From: Arthrobotrys musiformis
Taxonomy: Eukaryota; Ascomycota; Orbiliomycetes; Orbiliales; Orbiliaceae
Reading direction: 5' to 3'
DNA length: 64,000 nt
Assembly: GCA_036971715.1 (NCBI GenBank)
Contig: JAVHJL010000002.1
Span: 528,501-592,500, forward strand
In this document: piece after piece, positions 1 through 13,085 of the stretch
Layout of the letters: each line of letters opens with the position of its first letter
Numbering within the stretch: position 1 is the first letter of the stretch
Made by a program: the position numbers and the translations under genes
The notes under the pieces: generated by a model
Databases searched by the model: none
Seen by the model: only the letters and a program-made list of their open reading frames with translations
What the model was told of the DNA's origin: nothing

Positions 1-472
1 CCTTGATCCCTGTTGATAACGTAAAGGAATTGAAATACGTGCTTTTACCTGGCCTTATACCACCTCCGCGCCTATTAGGCACAGGCTTTGAGGACACCAG
101 AGTTCTGACGACAGCTAGTTGGGTTTGTGGGCGTTGGTTGAACTGGGCTTGGGAACAGGTGGGTACCTTTTGTCACCATCATATCCCACGCTCGCCGGGT
201 GGAGCAAATAATAGCAAACGCTGACTGTAGACCCCACGCCTAAGATTCCCCCCGGGAAATCACTGAACTATTTCGGAAACCTGGAGACCCTTCGCATCAC
301 AGATACTTTGCAGACAGGCGGCAGCGGTGAATTCGAGAAGAATCTTGAGCTAGTGACAAGACACCTCCCTAAACTTGAGTCACTCATACTTGAAGATGAC
401 GAGAGACAATTCTCAATATCTCGGAAGCCAGACGGATCTCCTATTTGGAAAGAAGTATCATTTGTGGTTTAG
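1..472 (+). CDS. 3' end of an F-box/LRR-like protein (5' truncated by window edge)
   Basis: Two coding segments fit together. The first is open from position 3 to 162. The second is open from 231 to the TAG at 470-472. They are separated by a likely 68-nt intron (163-230) with donor GTACCT, branch-like CTGAC and acceptor TGTAG. The joined C-terminus reads as leucine-spaced text (LNYFGNLETLRITD, then HLPKLESLILEDDERQF), like the end of a fungal F-box/leucine-rich protein. F-box proteins of this kind usually act as substrate receptors of SCF ubiquitin ligases, but no F-box is visible because the 5' part lies outside the window. The branch point sits only about 6 nt from the acceptor, and the upstream segment has no recognisable motif, so the splice is uncertain. 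It could also be a pseudogene fragment. Confidence 0.42.
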
Positions 473-816
473 TATCACGAATATAGCTCTAAACAAGGGC
501 CTCCGAAATTAGGCGTTGTACGCATCAAATTTTTGTTAGATCTCAAAATGTTATTTATTCTATATGTACACTGAGAAAATGTATGATGGAACTTTTTCCA
601 GCAAAACGAAATCGCAAGGGTATATATTTACAGGGTATGAGTACGGGGTATGAGAAAAATATCAAAAACAAGCTGCTAAATGCAAGGGGAATCTGAAAGG
701 ACAAAAAAACTGGAAAGATAATACACGGTGCGCGGAATGGAAGTCCACACGGCTTGCTATATCGAAAAATAGCAGATATTATACACTAATATTGGTTGTC
801 GGCCCGTATGGAGCAT
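473..816. other. intergenic, no gene seen
   Basis: AT-rich spacer between two convergent gene ends. It probably holds both 3' UTRs. I see no ORF, repeat or RNA gene. Confidence 0.6.
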
Positions 817-3477
817 TTAAGACCAGATGAAAGCTGGGGATTCCCATCGTTCGTAGTCACGGCCAGTTCCCTTGCGGCCGGTCAACTTGAGGGCGCGGTA
901 GACCAACTTGTAGGTACCGGCTGGGACTCTGATAGATGGGTCACCCTCCTTCTTGACGATACGGCCAGAGAAGACGGCGCTGTTCACGTCGTCATCATAA
1001 GTCTGGCTTCTTGGGTTCCAGTAGCGTGGGTAGCCTGGGATGGAGCCAATGGTGTTGTCGCTGAAAACAGGGACGTCATTGCCTTCTGGGTTGGAGACGG
1101 AAACAACATCGACGCGGACGACGCCGGAACCGAGAACAAGAGACCAGTCAAGAGTTGGTCGGGCGCCGACAGTGCTGTTAACTGGGTCAGTCTCGCTCTT
1201 GAAGTTGCTGAGAACTGGGAAGCCCTGCTCAAAGTTGGTGACGGTGGCCTGCTTCATGATAGCGGCGACACCCATGTATGGGATTCTAAGACGGTCGACA
1301 CCATTGCTGGCGATGTTGACCCAGCCACCGTAGACTGGGAGTCTGGCGGTGTCAAGACCAGCTGGAGGGGTGACACGGACGACGACTCTCTTGGATTGAC
1401 CTGGCTTGATGGTGAGAACATTTGGAACAATGTTGACCTGGGCATAGGACTCAAGCATGGTTGGTGGGAATTGCTGGGGAACAGTGGAGCCTTCCTTGAG
1501 GGCATAGGCAGTAGCACCGCTGATGTCAGTAAGCTTGTAAGTGGCCTGCTTGTCTCCGTTGTTGGTAATCTTGAAGCTCATGGATTGGTGGAAGTGCTGG
1601 GTATCGTTGAACTCGAGGAGTTCAGTGTCAACAGAAGTCTTGGAGTGGAGGAACTTGTATGCGTCGACAATACCGGCACCCTGTTGGGCAACTGGGGCGA
1701 GGAAAGTGGAGTTCTTAGTACCATCGTTGAAGATCAATGGCCTACCGGTGGTGGAGAGGCCGACACGGAGCTCAGCAGGAGTGACCTTGCGACCCTCCTT
1801 CTTAGCCTTCTCGAGGTAGAGACCAATGACACCGGCAATGTATGGAGTGGCCATGGAAGTACCAGAGAGAACAGCATATCCACCGAAGATGAGGGGGTAG
1901 GTGGAGAGAATGTTGCCACCGGGTGCGGAGACGTGTGGGCGCTGGTACATCTCATTGGTAGGACCCCAGGAAGAGAAGACAGACATGGTACCTCCGCTGA
2001 GTGGGTTAGCGAAAGCAGTCTTGATAGCAGGGGCCTTCTCATCGAAAGTAACAGTAATGGTCTCCTTTGCCAAAGCGAGCTTCAACCACTCATCACCACT
2101 TTCAGTGGTAATAGCGCCGACGGCGACGCCAGCGGCGGTGACACTGATGCTAACGACACCAGGGACATTGTTGACGAACATGATATCCTTTGAGCCCTTG
2201 GCGACGACGGCGGTGGCCTTTGATTCGAAAGTGCAAGTGCCACGACGAACGACGACCAACTTGCCCTTCAAGTCAGGAGTGTCTGCTGGGAGACCAGCAC
2301 AGACATCACTGATCTGTCCGTCAACGACTGGGACGTAAACCTCGAGGCTCTTGGATCCGAACTTTCCGCTGCCGGGGGTGTATCCGAAGTCCTTGTCCTT
2401 CACAGAACCAGTAGAGAATCTAGCGCCAGTGAGGATGGCAGGGGCGTTAAGGTTGTTGACGGAACCAATGCTGATAGCGCCGATGGCGTCAGCAGCGCCA
2501 GAGGCGTAGAAAAGACCTTGAGCACCCTCGTTACCAGCAGCGATGCTGCATGGGGTACCAGCTTCGACGATACGGGTAACAACCTTGGCCCATGGATCCT
2601 CAGTCCAGCCGCTGGGGCCACCAATGGAGGCAGTAATCAAATCAGCACCATCAGCCTGAGCCTGGAGGAAGGCAGAAATGAGAACATCATTTCCAGCGCT
2701 AACGCTGGGGCAACCGAAGACCTTGTAGGCACCGAGGGTAACTTCTGGGGCGACACCAATGAAGTCTTTGTCGACGGCAGCGATGATACCAGCGACGTGG
2801 GTACCGTGACCGGCACAATCAATTGGGTCAGCGTCTGGGATTGGGGTGTTTGAGCCGGTATATCTGTCACCGACCAAATCGGTACCGAATGAGACCTTGT
2901 ATCCAGGACCGAATCCGCCACCGAGAGATGGATGGCTGTAGTCGATACCAGTGTCGATAACAGCAATCTTGATGCCCTTTCCGCTGAACCCTTCCTTGTG
3001 AAGTCTGTTGACTCCACCTTGGATGTGCGGTGGGTACTCACCATAAGGACCATCGACAGCACCACGCTTGCGCATGACCTCGGTGACATCTCGAGTGACA
3101 TGCTTGGCAAGTGGGGCAGAAGCATCGTAGAGTCGAACTGGAGAGAGTTCAACAACCTCGCCCCAGGAGTTGATCTTTGCACGATTTTCCGGGGTATCGT
3201 CCTCGAGGTCGAAGGAAATACCGTTGAAGATGCTGGTTTCCTGGTTGAGGGTCATACGATGACGGACTTTGAGACCGCTGGTTCTAGCCTTGTTCAAGAA
3301 GCCATTGGCGTTCTGTATTCAAAAGAGTTAGCTATCGGATCCATCTATTTTATATTTCCAAGACGGCGAGGTGCTTACGGTTCCCTTGATTTCTGCAATG
3401 TATGCACCCGGAACGATGCGCTGGGCAAGCGCTGGGGACAAAAGTCCCACGAAGGCGAGGAAGGTTTTCAAATGCAT
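817..3477 (-). CDS. secreted subtilisin-like serine protease (S8A, Vpr-like with PA insert)
   Basis: Exons 3379-3477 and 817-3312, intron 3313-3378 (66 nt, phase 0), giving 864 aa. The ATG at 3477 adds a signal peptide (MHLKTFLAFVGLLSPALA) that the long second exon lacks. An I9-type propeptide follows. The catalytic triad is intact: Asp153 in VIDTGID, His202 in GHGTHVAG and Ser519 in GTSMATPYIAG, with oxyanion Asn294 in AAGNEG. A PA-like insert lies between the His and Ser motifs (about residues 345-460). The roughly 300-residue C-terminus is beta-rich and Fn3-like, as in large fungal and bacterial Vpr-type subtilases. It should be an extracellular endopeptidase cleaving host or environmental protein. 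A TATA-like element lies about 120 bp upstream of the ATG. Codon bias is strong, consistent with high expression, and this creates long antisense open frames on the plus strand that are not genes. Confidence 0.95.
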
Positions 3478-3595
3478 GTTTCCGCTCGATCCTTATCGAA
3501 TATATCAAAACCCGTGGAATAGATAATTTGTAGCCGGTCGATAATCTCTAGCAGATTTGCAGTCGAGATTCAAGAGGTCGAAAGGCGGGAACCCT

Positions 3596-3608
3596 TATAG
3601 TATATAAA
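3596..3608 (-). promoter_or_regulatory. TATA-like element of the subtilisin gene
   Basis: On the minus strand this reads TTTATATACTATA, about 120 bp upstream of the protease ATG at 3477. The position suits a core promoter. Based on sequence only. Confidence 0.45.
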
Positions 3609-6600
3609 GAATTCCGTAGTGAAAAGGAAGTATTCTTCAACTTCTTGTCCACTTCGTTACACAGATACCACGAAGAGATTGTAGTATACTGCTGACCTTT
3701 CTACAAAGGATTGAAAGGATAGAGGATAGGATGATGAATAGAAACCTCAACTACCGGCGATCTTTGGACCTTTAATATAACTTTCTGACTCCAGTAGAGG
3801 CTCTAAGATATACATGAGGCCGAGGCGATATCGAACCATGCTGGCCGGGCGGTAAGGATACCGAACGATCACTACCCTTTCCTGATAGCAGCAGCTAAAG
3901 CATGAGCATCGTAGTATACCCTCCGCAAGAGGGGAGGAGCTATAGCCCCCATGCCGCCACTAGGCCAATTACAATCGCATGTAGGTAATGGCTGGGGGTC
4001 ACCAGGATCATGCCGGAGGCCAGGCCATGAAAGCCTAAACCGTGATATTCAGTGTCAATTCTGACGAAGAGGCCAATCCCAACCTGGGAAGTAGTAGCAA
4101 TACAACCACAATATTGGTGCACAAATTGGGAAGTCGCGATTGCGCGTGATGGAGATACAGAAACCCTGTTAGGCCGCCATTCCCGTGCGAGGCGTGCGCC
4201 CGTCATATTATTGCGGCGTCGGATTCCTTATGACTATCTCCTGCGCAGGGGAGACTAGAACGATGCCCAAAAGTCGAAGCATGTGCCTGTCGTCCCCACA
4301 TTGTCAGAGATATCGAATGGTTGTCCTTGAGGCCGCGGCCGCTTAACTCAGGAAGCTTATCGTAGAAGGAAAGATCATCAATGTCCCTGAACACAAAGAT
4401 GGTATTTCCTAACGACCCGGATATTTGCAAAGACGGAGATTTCGGTGCGAGCAAATATAATTATCATAAGCAAGAACATGATTGCAATTAGTTTTCGGTT
4501 TGTCCGCGTGGCGAGTTCTATCGATACTACTCGATAAAGCTAGAGCAGATCATCTTTCGATCGATCAGGTCGTGCTTTTCAAAAAACAAGGAAACATTCC
4601 CAAGATTGCAGATAACTGGTCGAACAAAGTGCTGCGGCCCTTTCGTTCAACCACATTGCCCCTGACATCAATTTGTGCCCAGGATTGGCAAATGCGAGGG
4701 CTGGGCTCGTTAACTAGCCAAGGGTTCACAAACGCGAGCTGCCTGTTTTGGACCGCCATTCTCCGAAACCGGGAACCACAGTAGGGCATCAACAAACTAG
4801 TATCAATGGAGATTATCGGTTGAAACAGAAGGTATAGATGTCTACTGACTGCCAAAGCTGTTTCATTGCATTGAAGCATCAACATTCGCCATAGTTTGCA
4901 TTAGAAACATGCCGGAGTCGTTCAGCGACCTCGCAATTCTCAATAAAATTTACGTTAAAAATTCACAGCTAAAGATTTGGCATAGCATACATGCTATCTA
5001 AAACTGCAACATCATAATGTAAACTAGCAGTGCTTGGAATTCGAAGTGTTCTTTAATTCATGGATATTCATGCGATCGGTGTACGTCAGATACGGATTCC
5101 GGATATCTCACAAGCACCATTAATTTATCGTACCGTGTGCCTTCGAGGAGCTACCTCTTGGTATTTTTTAATAGCAAGCGATATTGTTTGCTCTAATATT
5201 ACAATAACCACTAGCTATGTGTACAGAGCTACAAGGCATCCCATATCATGAATACCCCATCTGGTTCCACAAAGGCCCAGTCTATACTGCTTCTTTGATT
5301 TCGAGAAACATCTCTCGGATGTTCTATGCTTGGGCCTTCGACCAGATTATCAAGCGGCCAGACCTAGCGGCGCTTGGCCACTATTGTTTCCTTCGTGGCT
5401 GCCGTGCGGGGAAATCTGCATGGAGAAATAGCGCTATGGTTGCATATACATGCATATGCAAAATGGTCCGCCCCAAGAAATCGCACGAGTCCCACAATTG
5501 CACAAGAAAGGTTTAAAACATTTTTGGGACAGTTCAAACGAAATTCCGAACACCCCCCGCACCTGATGCTCTTGGAGTTCATTATCGAATAAAATGTGGA
5601 ACTTCATTTCCGTGAGTTTTCGTCGGCCCTGTATTTGCTTCGGAGTGACACAAAGATCGGGAGAAAATGAAAGGCCCATAGGATATAGGATTACTGGATG
5701 GGTCGATTATCAAGAAGACTTGTGTTGCAAGGATATATTACCAAGCCTCCTCTTCCATACCAGGATGATATGTATACTTAGACTTTGATGGAATATGGAC
5801 CTCGACCTGGGTGTTCGGTATGACCCCACTCACCACGTTACGGCTGCGCGATCCTGGCATACCTATGTGCATATCGAAGCTAAGTCTGCTCTCTCTGTAG
5901 CGCTGTGTCCTGTCCCAGGTGTTGTTCAACTCTTTTACAAGGGAATGCTGGGCCAGAAGTGCTCACGAGGACAATATCGTAACATACAGCTTCCAAATTC
6001 GACAGGTATCAACACCTAACATTTCCAGAAGGTCTGAAGACGTCTTTGACTTTAATAACCCCGGTCTAGCTTACCATCCCTTGGAATTTACCTTGTATGA
6101 TACTCGCCACTCTTTCCTAACAATTGATACGGGTCCTCGGTTCCACGAATCCACTTGTCTTTGGCCCTGATAACCTTAGGGTTCCAAGACATGTAAATGT
6201 CAGGACGTGCATGTATTGCCACACCCGCCTGCTATATCAAGGTATGTCGCTCGTGCAAGTTACAATTAATGTCTAAGGGCCCCACATCCGACTGGCTGGC
6301 TAAACCTAAAAGTATCTCGTTACTATGCTCTAATCTATGATATCTATGTCGCAATTGATATCAATTGGGGAAACATCGAATCCTAGCTTGTAAACTAGCT
6401 GGTGGTATGTATCCGCAAAGAAGGTGTTTCTTCGGCTGCTTGCATGAAACATCTCCAATGTCACTCATCCCATGCGGTATCTCAGATTCGTATTGCGATA
6501 TCGGAGATGATTATGGCGGGCTCAATTGTAAGTTACATACTTTTCCCACTTGATAGCCCTTAAGCTTTACGTCTTCAATCACGAATGGTTCAGTTAAGAC

Positions 6601-9600
6601 TTAAAGCGATCGTGGCTATGATACCCATTTAGAAAGTGGCATAATATTATACATATGCCTCATGTTATAAACAAAACGCTGACTATCTGAGATCAAGCAA
6701 CTCGGCTTCCCCCGAGAATTAGCTAACCACATATATAAGCCTTCCGCCGAATTTCACGGCATAGTCTCGACGAATTTCATATGCTCGACGGATCAACGGC
6801 CAGAAGTTCGGATACCGCCACAGTCGCGTGCGTCCGCAGGTCTGCCTTAGAGTTCTTCTGGAACATCGTAGAATACCCACTTGCCTAATTCGTCAAGTCG
6901 TGATGTTGTCTGTGCGCAACCCACCTTCGTGTGGATTATTGCACAAATCCAACAGAGGGGACAATTGCTGCCTATGTGGGCGGCTACCAGGGGAGATGGC
7001 GATCTGCGCTATATGCTTAAAAAAGCATATGGGACCGTTTGCTTCAGGAACAATATTGCATATTGAAGGTCGAATTGCGGGCCGCGATTTCGATCGTCGT
7101 GCCCAAAAACAGCAGCTCCTGTTGAACCGAAATACGATGTGACTTTAAAGCTTTAGAATACGATATCTGTCGATCGGGAACCTTATGTGGTTGCGCACCC
7201 AAAGACGATATGCGGTCCCAAGAAATGGAACGGGTGATCGTCAGCGCTTATAACTATTCGTCCGTGAAACGGCTATTATAGCTATAGAAAAAGCTTCAAG
7301 TGTCTCGGGACGTTTATCAATCTAGCCTCACTATAGAAAACTTGAAGGCCCGTAGTACTATAGTGGTTCAGGTCGCTCGTATTGTTTTATTGATCCTCGA
7401 TTGCTCGACATACCAGTAACAGTTGGCATTTCAATTGATATCAGCTTGTATAGACCCTTGGCTGATCGATCGATTTGCATACGCATATACGTACCCCTTA
7501 CCTTGTACAATTTTCATCCCCGTACGCCCGCTGTCATGCAGGCTTCAGGATTAGATTTCACTTAACCACCCGTCATTTTTTAAAGTTCTATTGAAGTCTT
7601 TAATGCAGGCACCCTCCTATCTTCTTTCCAAATGAGATCAACGGCTTACCCCGAGTCTACCAATTCATAAGAGTTTTGCTTCTCAATCAAAGGGTCTGTA
7701 GTCAAACAATACGACTATACTCTGCCTAGGAAGTATACAAACTTCAAGGATAAAACGCCAAGGAGAGGAGTCCCGAAATATGCAAATGCAACCCGCCACA
7801 TTGCAGTAGATGGATGTACATACACAAATACTATAGAATCGCCGGAACCTGTAGATGAAATCTCTCTGCAAGGTCCCGAAGTTTCAACTCGCTCCACTTA
7901 AATGTCGCGATAATGATATGTTTCATCGGATATCCGCACCATATTATCTACATCTCCTCGAAAGATATGATTATCTCGCAATTGATCTCGATCTTGTACC
8001 CAGGCCGCCGACGGTAATTCTGATCCTACCAATGGCCCCGGTTTGTGTGGCTGAAATGCATATACACACGCCCGGGTCGGTATACTGTGGCGCCACCCAG
8101 GGGATTTAACTGCCTATTTCAATTTTGGAAGCGTATCGAAGATCAATCGAATCGGAAGGTAGTACTAATGGCGTGATCGGAGGGGCCATTCAAGCAGGGA
8201 CCGCACAACTGGGCCCTAAACTAGCTTCAGCATTTTATGTAACCCGGTGTTGATACTTTGAACTAAAGAGCCGGGTGGCCGGCCGAGTCGGCCTTGGTAT
8301 CTGAGTGGGTCTATCCATTCGATGTCGAACCTGGAAAACAGAGCCGTCGATCACTTGTGCCTGCATATCAAGACCAACGAACGCATAGTAGCCGCTAGCT
8401 TCGAAATGCAAGTTGAAGCAAGAATCCACTTTCCAGAATCCGACTAGTCCTTCCCCAACCTTTTGACATCGTGAACAGGGTACCTTTCGAGAAGGTGTGA
8501 AGAGCCGCGCGATATCTAGACTCCTACTAACTGGAATTTGCATTGATAATAGTAATTAATTCGATAGTATGCTAAAAAGTTAAACGAGTATACGAGAGCT
8601 ATCTATCGGCCAGTGGTTACCCCTTTAAACTTAACTTCTCTTTACCAACAAGCTGAACTCTATAGCTAGGAATATCTCGAGCATGGCAGCAGGGATCCTA
8701 GGGATATATTCAAAAGCTGTCCGCATACTAGTATACTATCGTGCAGGTTTTAACATGATACCCATTGTGCACGTAACTGGTTGCTTCAATATAACTAAGA
8801 TTGGAGCTTATTCAATGACTATAGACATTATGATTACAATCGCGATATCTCACATATGTTCGCAAGATTCCAGAATTAACATATATTGTTTTTTCGCAAC
8901 AAGAAAACTGCTATCACGCTAAACCATCTTATAACTTGTTGCATGAGCTCGAGCCCCGTGGATCCGTCAGAATGCTGTGACATCGAAATTTCAATTGATT
9001 TGGCCCATGTAAATTTGTTAACTTCCACATGCTCAATCCGAAGTATATGCGTAGAAACCTAACGTCATGACAGAAAATCCCTGTAGAGTGAATTACGATA
9101 TCGACATCAATCAGCGGGATGAAATACGGATGCACAATTCTTTGTAGATGTTTGAGGCGTCACCAGCGCACGTAAAACGTCCATTCGATCGCAAGAGCTC
9201 GAGCTCTCTACGTAGGAGCGCCGAATTCGAGCCGCGAATATCTGCAGATACGGCGACTGTAGCCATGTATATCAGACAGCCATATATGTATATTATGAAA
9301 TATCGAAACCTTGAGCTCCCGCTTACTACTGGTAGTATACACGCAAGTAATTGTTACTTTTCTAAGTTCAAAACCATGTCGATGTACTAATTTATTGACA
9401 CAGATTCTCGGAACCAGTCGGTGAGCTCGACGGGGCATTGATCCTTCGAAAAAGGGTTTGGAATGTCATACCATGCCGTTGTCGTCTGTAAGCTCCTGAG
9501 CTCACATTGAGAACTTTACTGGAGTTCTTCTTCGGATAATCTTCATACAACGAAGCCTAGAGGCTAGTCCGTGCTGTCAGCTACATATACGCCTGAATAG

Positions 9601-10205
9601 ATGAGACCCGGGAAGCGCTACTTCGAGCTTTTATGGACCATACATTCAAGTCTAAAGTATTCGAAGTAATTGGGCACGTGCACTGTAGTTTGCGTGCATG
9701 TACTCCTCGGAATCGACCGCAAAGACGTGTCGACACTCCAGACTCGACTCGTTGACGCTTAGTCTGGAGGTCACGTCGACGCTAGGCCCAAGCACAACCC
9801 AAAACTTACTAGCGCAGACGTTTCGTCCGAATCGAATCTTTCCAACCCATGCTTCGGAGTGCTTCATCAGAGGATTAGTAACATAGGTTGTTTGTTCTGC
9901 TTACTCCGACTTTACATAACCCACTTTCCCTTATCCGGTTAGATCCACTATCTTACGGACGAGAAAAACTCCCCCCAAACTCCGAACTTTTATCGTGGAT
10001 TACATAGTCCACGAGATGCTTTTGCTGCACATTCCGGATAAGCTTTTCTTCCTGCAAGAACTGCAGCGCAATGCAGGGTAGTATTGTAATCATTCTCTAA
10101 TGTATTATCGCATACTCTACGCTTTGTAATTTCAAGATAGTTGAAGTATTAGCAATCTTCATTAATTAGAGGTCAATAGAATTAGAATCTATACACCGTA
10201 GAACA
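3609..10205. other. long gene-poor spacer (about 6.6 kb)
   Basis: No open frame longer than about 106 aa occurs on either strand, and none of the short ones shows a domain, signal peptide or convincing splice partner. TpG and CpA remain common by eye, so it does not look like strongly RIP-mutated transposon sequence. I recognise no terminal repeats, tRNA or transposase motif. It may hold lncRNAs, centromere-distal filler or decayed genes that I cannot recognise. Confidence 0.55.
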
Positions 10206-10464
10206 GATATATTTAAGGAGGCATCTTTGGCAGTGGAAAATATTTTTTCTCCATCATCAGCATCAACAGCATCATTACCAACAGCTTCTTAGCTTTCCCT
10301 CCGATTCTCAATTCAATTGCCAACCTCTCGAGTTTTTGCAACCCTTCCAAAGTCCCAAGCGAGCAAGTTTAGCCTCCACTTCCTGGTCTATCTAAATACC
10401 ACATAAACAACACAACCTACAAATACACCTATCCTATAAATACCACTTAGCCACTCTAAATACA

Positions 10465-11176
10465 ATGGCGCTCGGAAAGTCCTCCACCAAGTCTATCGCT
10501 GTTATCATCAGCTCGATCCGCCCCGGCCGAAACGGTCCTAAAGTTTCTAAATTTATTATCGACACTATCAAGAAGAGCGTTCCTCAAAACGTTTCTCTCA
10601 AGATTGTTGACCTCGCCGAATGGAAGCTCCCAACTTTCGAAGAGGCTGAGATTCCCTTCCTCATCCAAAGCTCTGAGCTCTACTCCAATGAGCTCTCCAC
10701 TAGATGGAGTCGTGAGATCTCCAGCCATGACGGGTACATCTTTTTGGTTCCAGGTTAGTTGAACAATCCCAACATATACAATCCTTAGCTTTCCAGTGAA
10801 GAAAAAAAAACTAACGTGGTCTTCAATAGAATACAATGGCTCCTACGCAGGTTCACTCAAAAGCGCCTTCGACTATCTCTACAATGAGTGGTCTGGAAAG
10901 CCAGCTATGATTGTCAGCTACGGTGCACGCCCCGTTGAAATGCTCAACGGCGGCAAGCACTTCAGCGATATCCTCAGCCAGCTGCAAATGAAGCTCCCCG
11001 GCGTCCTCCCAAAGATCAGCATCGCCACTATGGATCGAGAGAAGACAGCTGCCGGCGAAGACTTGGTGTTCTACGAACAATCAGTCGAGGCCCAGGTTCG
11101 ATCTGACATCTCTAGCGCCTGGGAAGGAGTGTTGAAGAGCTTGCAAGTTTCGAACGCCTCCCCTGCCAGCGCCTAA
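10465..11176 (+). CDS. NADPH-dependent FMN reductase family flavoprotein
   Basis: Exons 10465-10753 and 10830-11176, intron 10754-10829 (76 nt, phase 1), giving 211 aa. The N-terminus carries the phosphate-binding loop SSIRPGRNG after a beta strand (IAVII), and the junction restores the family signature VPEYNGSYAGSLKSAFDYLY. KPAMIVSYG follows, as in the flavodoxin-like FMN_red fold. Members use NAD(P)H to reduce FMN, quinones or azo dyes, and fungal relatives of yeast Lot6 act in quinone detoxification. There is no signal peptide, so it is probably cytosolic. The length matches the family. The start context (AATACAATGG) is good and a CT-rich leader precedes it. It stands alone, with no co-oriented neighbour of related function. 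Confidence 0.93.
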
Positions 11177-11577
11177 ACGACATTGGGCCTTAGCGACATG
11201 GAGTGCTCGGGTTCTTGTTTCTTGATTTTATCTCTCATTGTTATTATAGATAGCATTCATATTCTTGATGTTTTTGCTGTTCTTTTTTTTTTTGTTTTGC
11301 CATGAAGCATAGCCTTGGCGTTAGGGTTTTGTATACAACTAAACTAGCTCAGACATAGAGGATGCTAGAAAATTTCATGAATTAGTACATTTTTATCTAC
11401 AAATTCTTCTATCGTTGAAAGTCTGACCAAGTTCGGATCCCCGATTGGCCTCATTGTTCTAAATTGCGTGATACCTGGGTCTCATTACAACACAAAGCAT
11501 ACCTCAATAGAGTCACCCTGTTCCAATACCCTTGGGCGTCCAGCCGGGTATAGCTCCGCAAAAGATTAATTAAGACC
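11177..11577. other. 3' flank of the reductase gene and spacer
   Basis: T-rich 3' flank including a T-run near 11282-11292. No ORF or RNA gene is visible before the tRNA terminator tract. Confidence 0.5.
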
Positions 11578-11609
11578 AAAAAAAAAAAAAAGGAAGACTA
11601 AAAAGAAAA
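11578..11609 (-). terminator. Pol III terminator T-runs downstream of tRNA-Cys
   Basis: On the minus strand the first T4 and T5 runs start about 10 nt after the tRNA 3' end, and a T14 run follows. Such runs are the standard RNA polymerase III termination signal. Confidence 0.75.
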
Positions 11610-11618
11610 CCAAGATGA

Positions 11619-11704
11619 AGTCGACGACCTGGGTCGAACAGGTGACCTTAGGATGAGTTACGAGAAACTGCAATCCTCTGCTCGTACCACTGAGCTACGC
11701 CGAC
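11619..11704 (-). tRNA. tRNA-Cys (anticodon GCA) with a 13-nt intron
   Basis: Read on the minus strand. The acceptor stem GTCGGCG pairs with CGTCGAC (one G-T). The D-arm is GCTC/GAGC with A-box text TAGCTCAGTGG. The T-arm is ACCTG/CAGGT around TTCGACC (B box). The anticodon loop starts TTGCA, so U33 precedes anticodon GCA. Removing 13 nt after position 37 leaves a 73-nt body. The discriminator base is U73, the known identity base of tRNA-Cys. The anticodon stem is GAGGA/TCCTA, with one G27-A43 mismatch at its base. Pol III T-runs follow directly. The exact intron ends could shift by a base. Confidence 0.85.
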
Positions 11705-13085
11705 TTTTCTGGCAGAAAACTGAGGTACGAAATTATTCTTGTATAGTAGAAGAAACCCAGCGCTCAACGACTCAAGTACTCGCTGAGCCGAACAAACTTA
11801 CCACAACCTTCACCTCCCCACCACCAAAAAAACAAAGGTGTGTTGGTCGATAAGTCAAAATTGCTCTACGAACGCCTGGGGGCAGTCTCGGGCCTCGTAA
11901 CCGGAAATTTGCTCCCTCGGGCAGATGAACCTCAACGGTCGTCGCTGTACCAGCCACTTCTATAATATTGGACCTTGACGCCCCGCGGTAGGTAGCAAGG
12001 CTTTTTTCTTCTTCACCAGCCGGCGGCTGCCTATCGAGGGTTTCCCGTTGGCGATTATAAAATCGTAAGATGGGACGTATAAAGTTCCATAACAATCTGA
12101 ATATAGCGCCCACCCACTTGCGAACCATAAAATTGATGTTCAAATATTCAATACAGCGACCTCCAAAGATTCTTCAAAACGGCACGTACTAGGCACCAAG
12201 GAAGGCTCTAAATAAATTTTTCAAAAATATGACGATGTGGTTGCTAAATTATGCCTTCTATAGTGGGTCTTACCGGATGGCCACCGAACGCGGTTCGTGG
12301 AGGAGGAGGGTTCTCTACCTTCTTGACGTGTACAGTGTAGCTGAACTCTTACTGAGCCTCGGTACTCTTCCCATTTGAAAGAGGGTTTCTCTTAAGCACC
12401 GCCTACTGTCTCTCTACTGATGCCTAGTATGTAAGGGGTCTAAGCCCAGAGGGTTGAGGAGGATTAGACGCATCAACTGTTACAAAGTCTGGCTCGCATG
12501 AACTCAGTCGCTCGAAAGCGCTTAAGTGCTAGGATGGATGTCTCGACGTTTCCGAGAAAGAAAAAAAGCCACACAACACAATCTCTATTCGCCTCAATGA
12601 TTGCGAGCCACTTCACAGATCGATGGCCAGTCCCGAGATTAGGGAATTAATTAAGATTGGAAGAATATGATATTAGAAATAATACTTCTGTACTATGATA
12701 TGCTAACATGCCCCCAAATTTGAAAGAAAAAAAAAAAAAAAACCCCCCAGCAATTCAAATACCCACATAAAGTGTATGCAGAACTATATCAGGGACAAAT
12801 TTAAATGATGAATTCAGTAGAAAAAACAAAGATGAACGACAACGGGGTACCATTTCATGTGTATATGGGTAGATAGGTAGCACGATAGTGGACTAAACAA
12901 TAACTATTATGGAAAGTTGGGGGGGCTCGAAGGGAGTGACATGGGAAGCTGATTAAACTTGATAACAAACGTTAAACTCAAATGGGAAGACCTCTAAAGG
13001 TTCACGCCGAACTCCAGTACAAACAAAAATCCGGTCAATATAAATAATGGAAGAAACACAATAGATACGAAAGCTAAGAGCTAGG
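11705..13085. other. intergenic; short ORF and homopolymer tracts only
   Basis: A 123-aa minus-strand frame (11772-12143) starts with hydrophobic and basic residues but matches nothing I know, so I do not call it. A17 followed by C6 occurs near 12729-12748. Around 12526-12570 there is text faintly like the 3' half of a 5S rRNA (see rejected items). The rest is featureless. Confidence 0.45.

Noticed and set aside
796..2193. 465-codon open frame on the plus strand, plus several other long frames over the protease
   Set aside because: It is exactly antisense to the subtilisin exon. The strong codon bias of that gene removes stops from the opposite strand, and the translation has no domain.
11772..12143. 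123-aa minus-strand frame with hydrophobic start
   Set aside because: No domain, no splice partner and no promoter signal. Its length is near chance for this much DNA.
12526..12570. Text like the 3' half of a eukaryotic 5S rRNA (TTAAGTGCTAGGATGGATG)
   Set aside because: The matching 5' half and the usual ascomycete 5S sequence are not present, and the similarity is short. At most a decayed trace.
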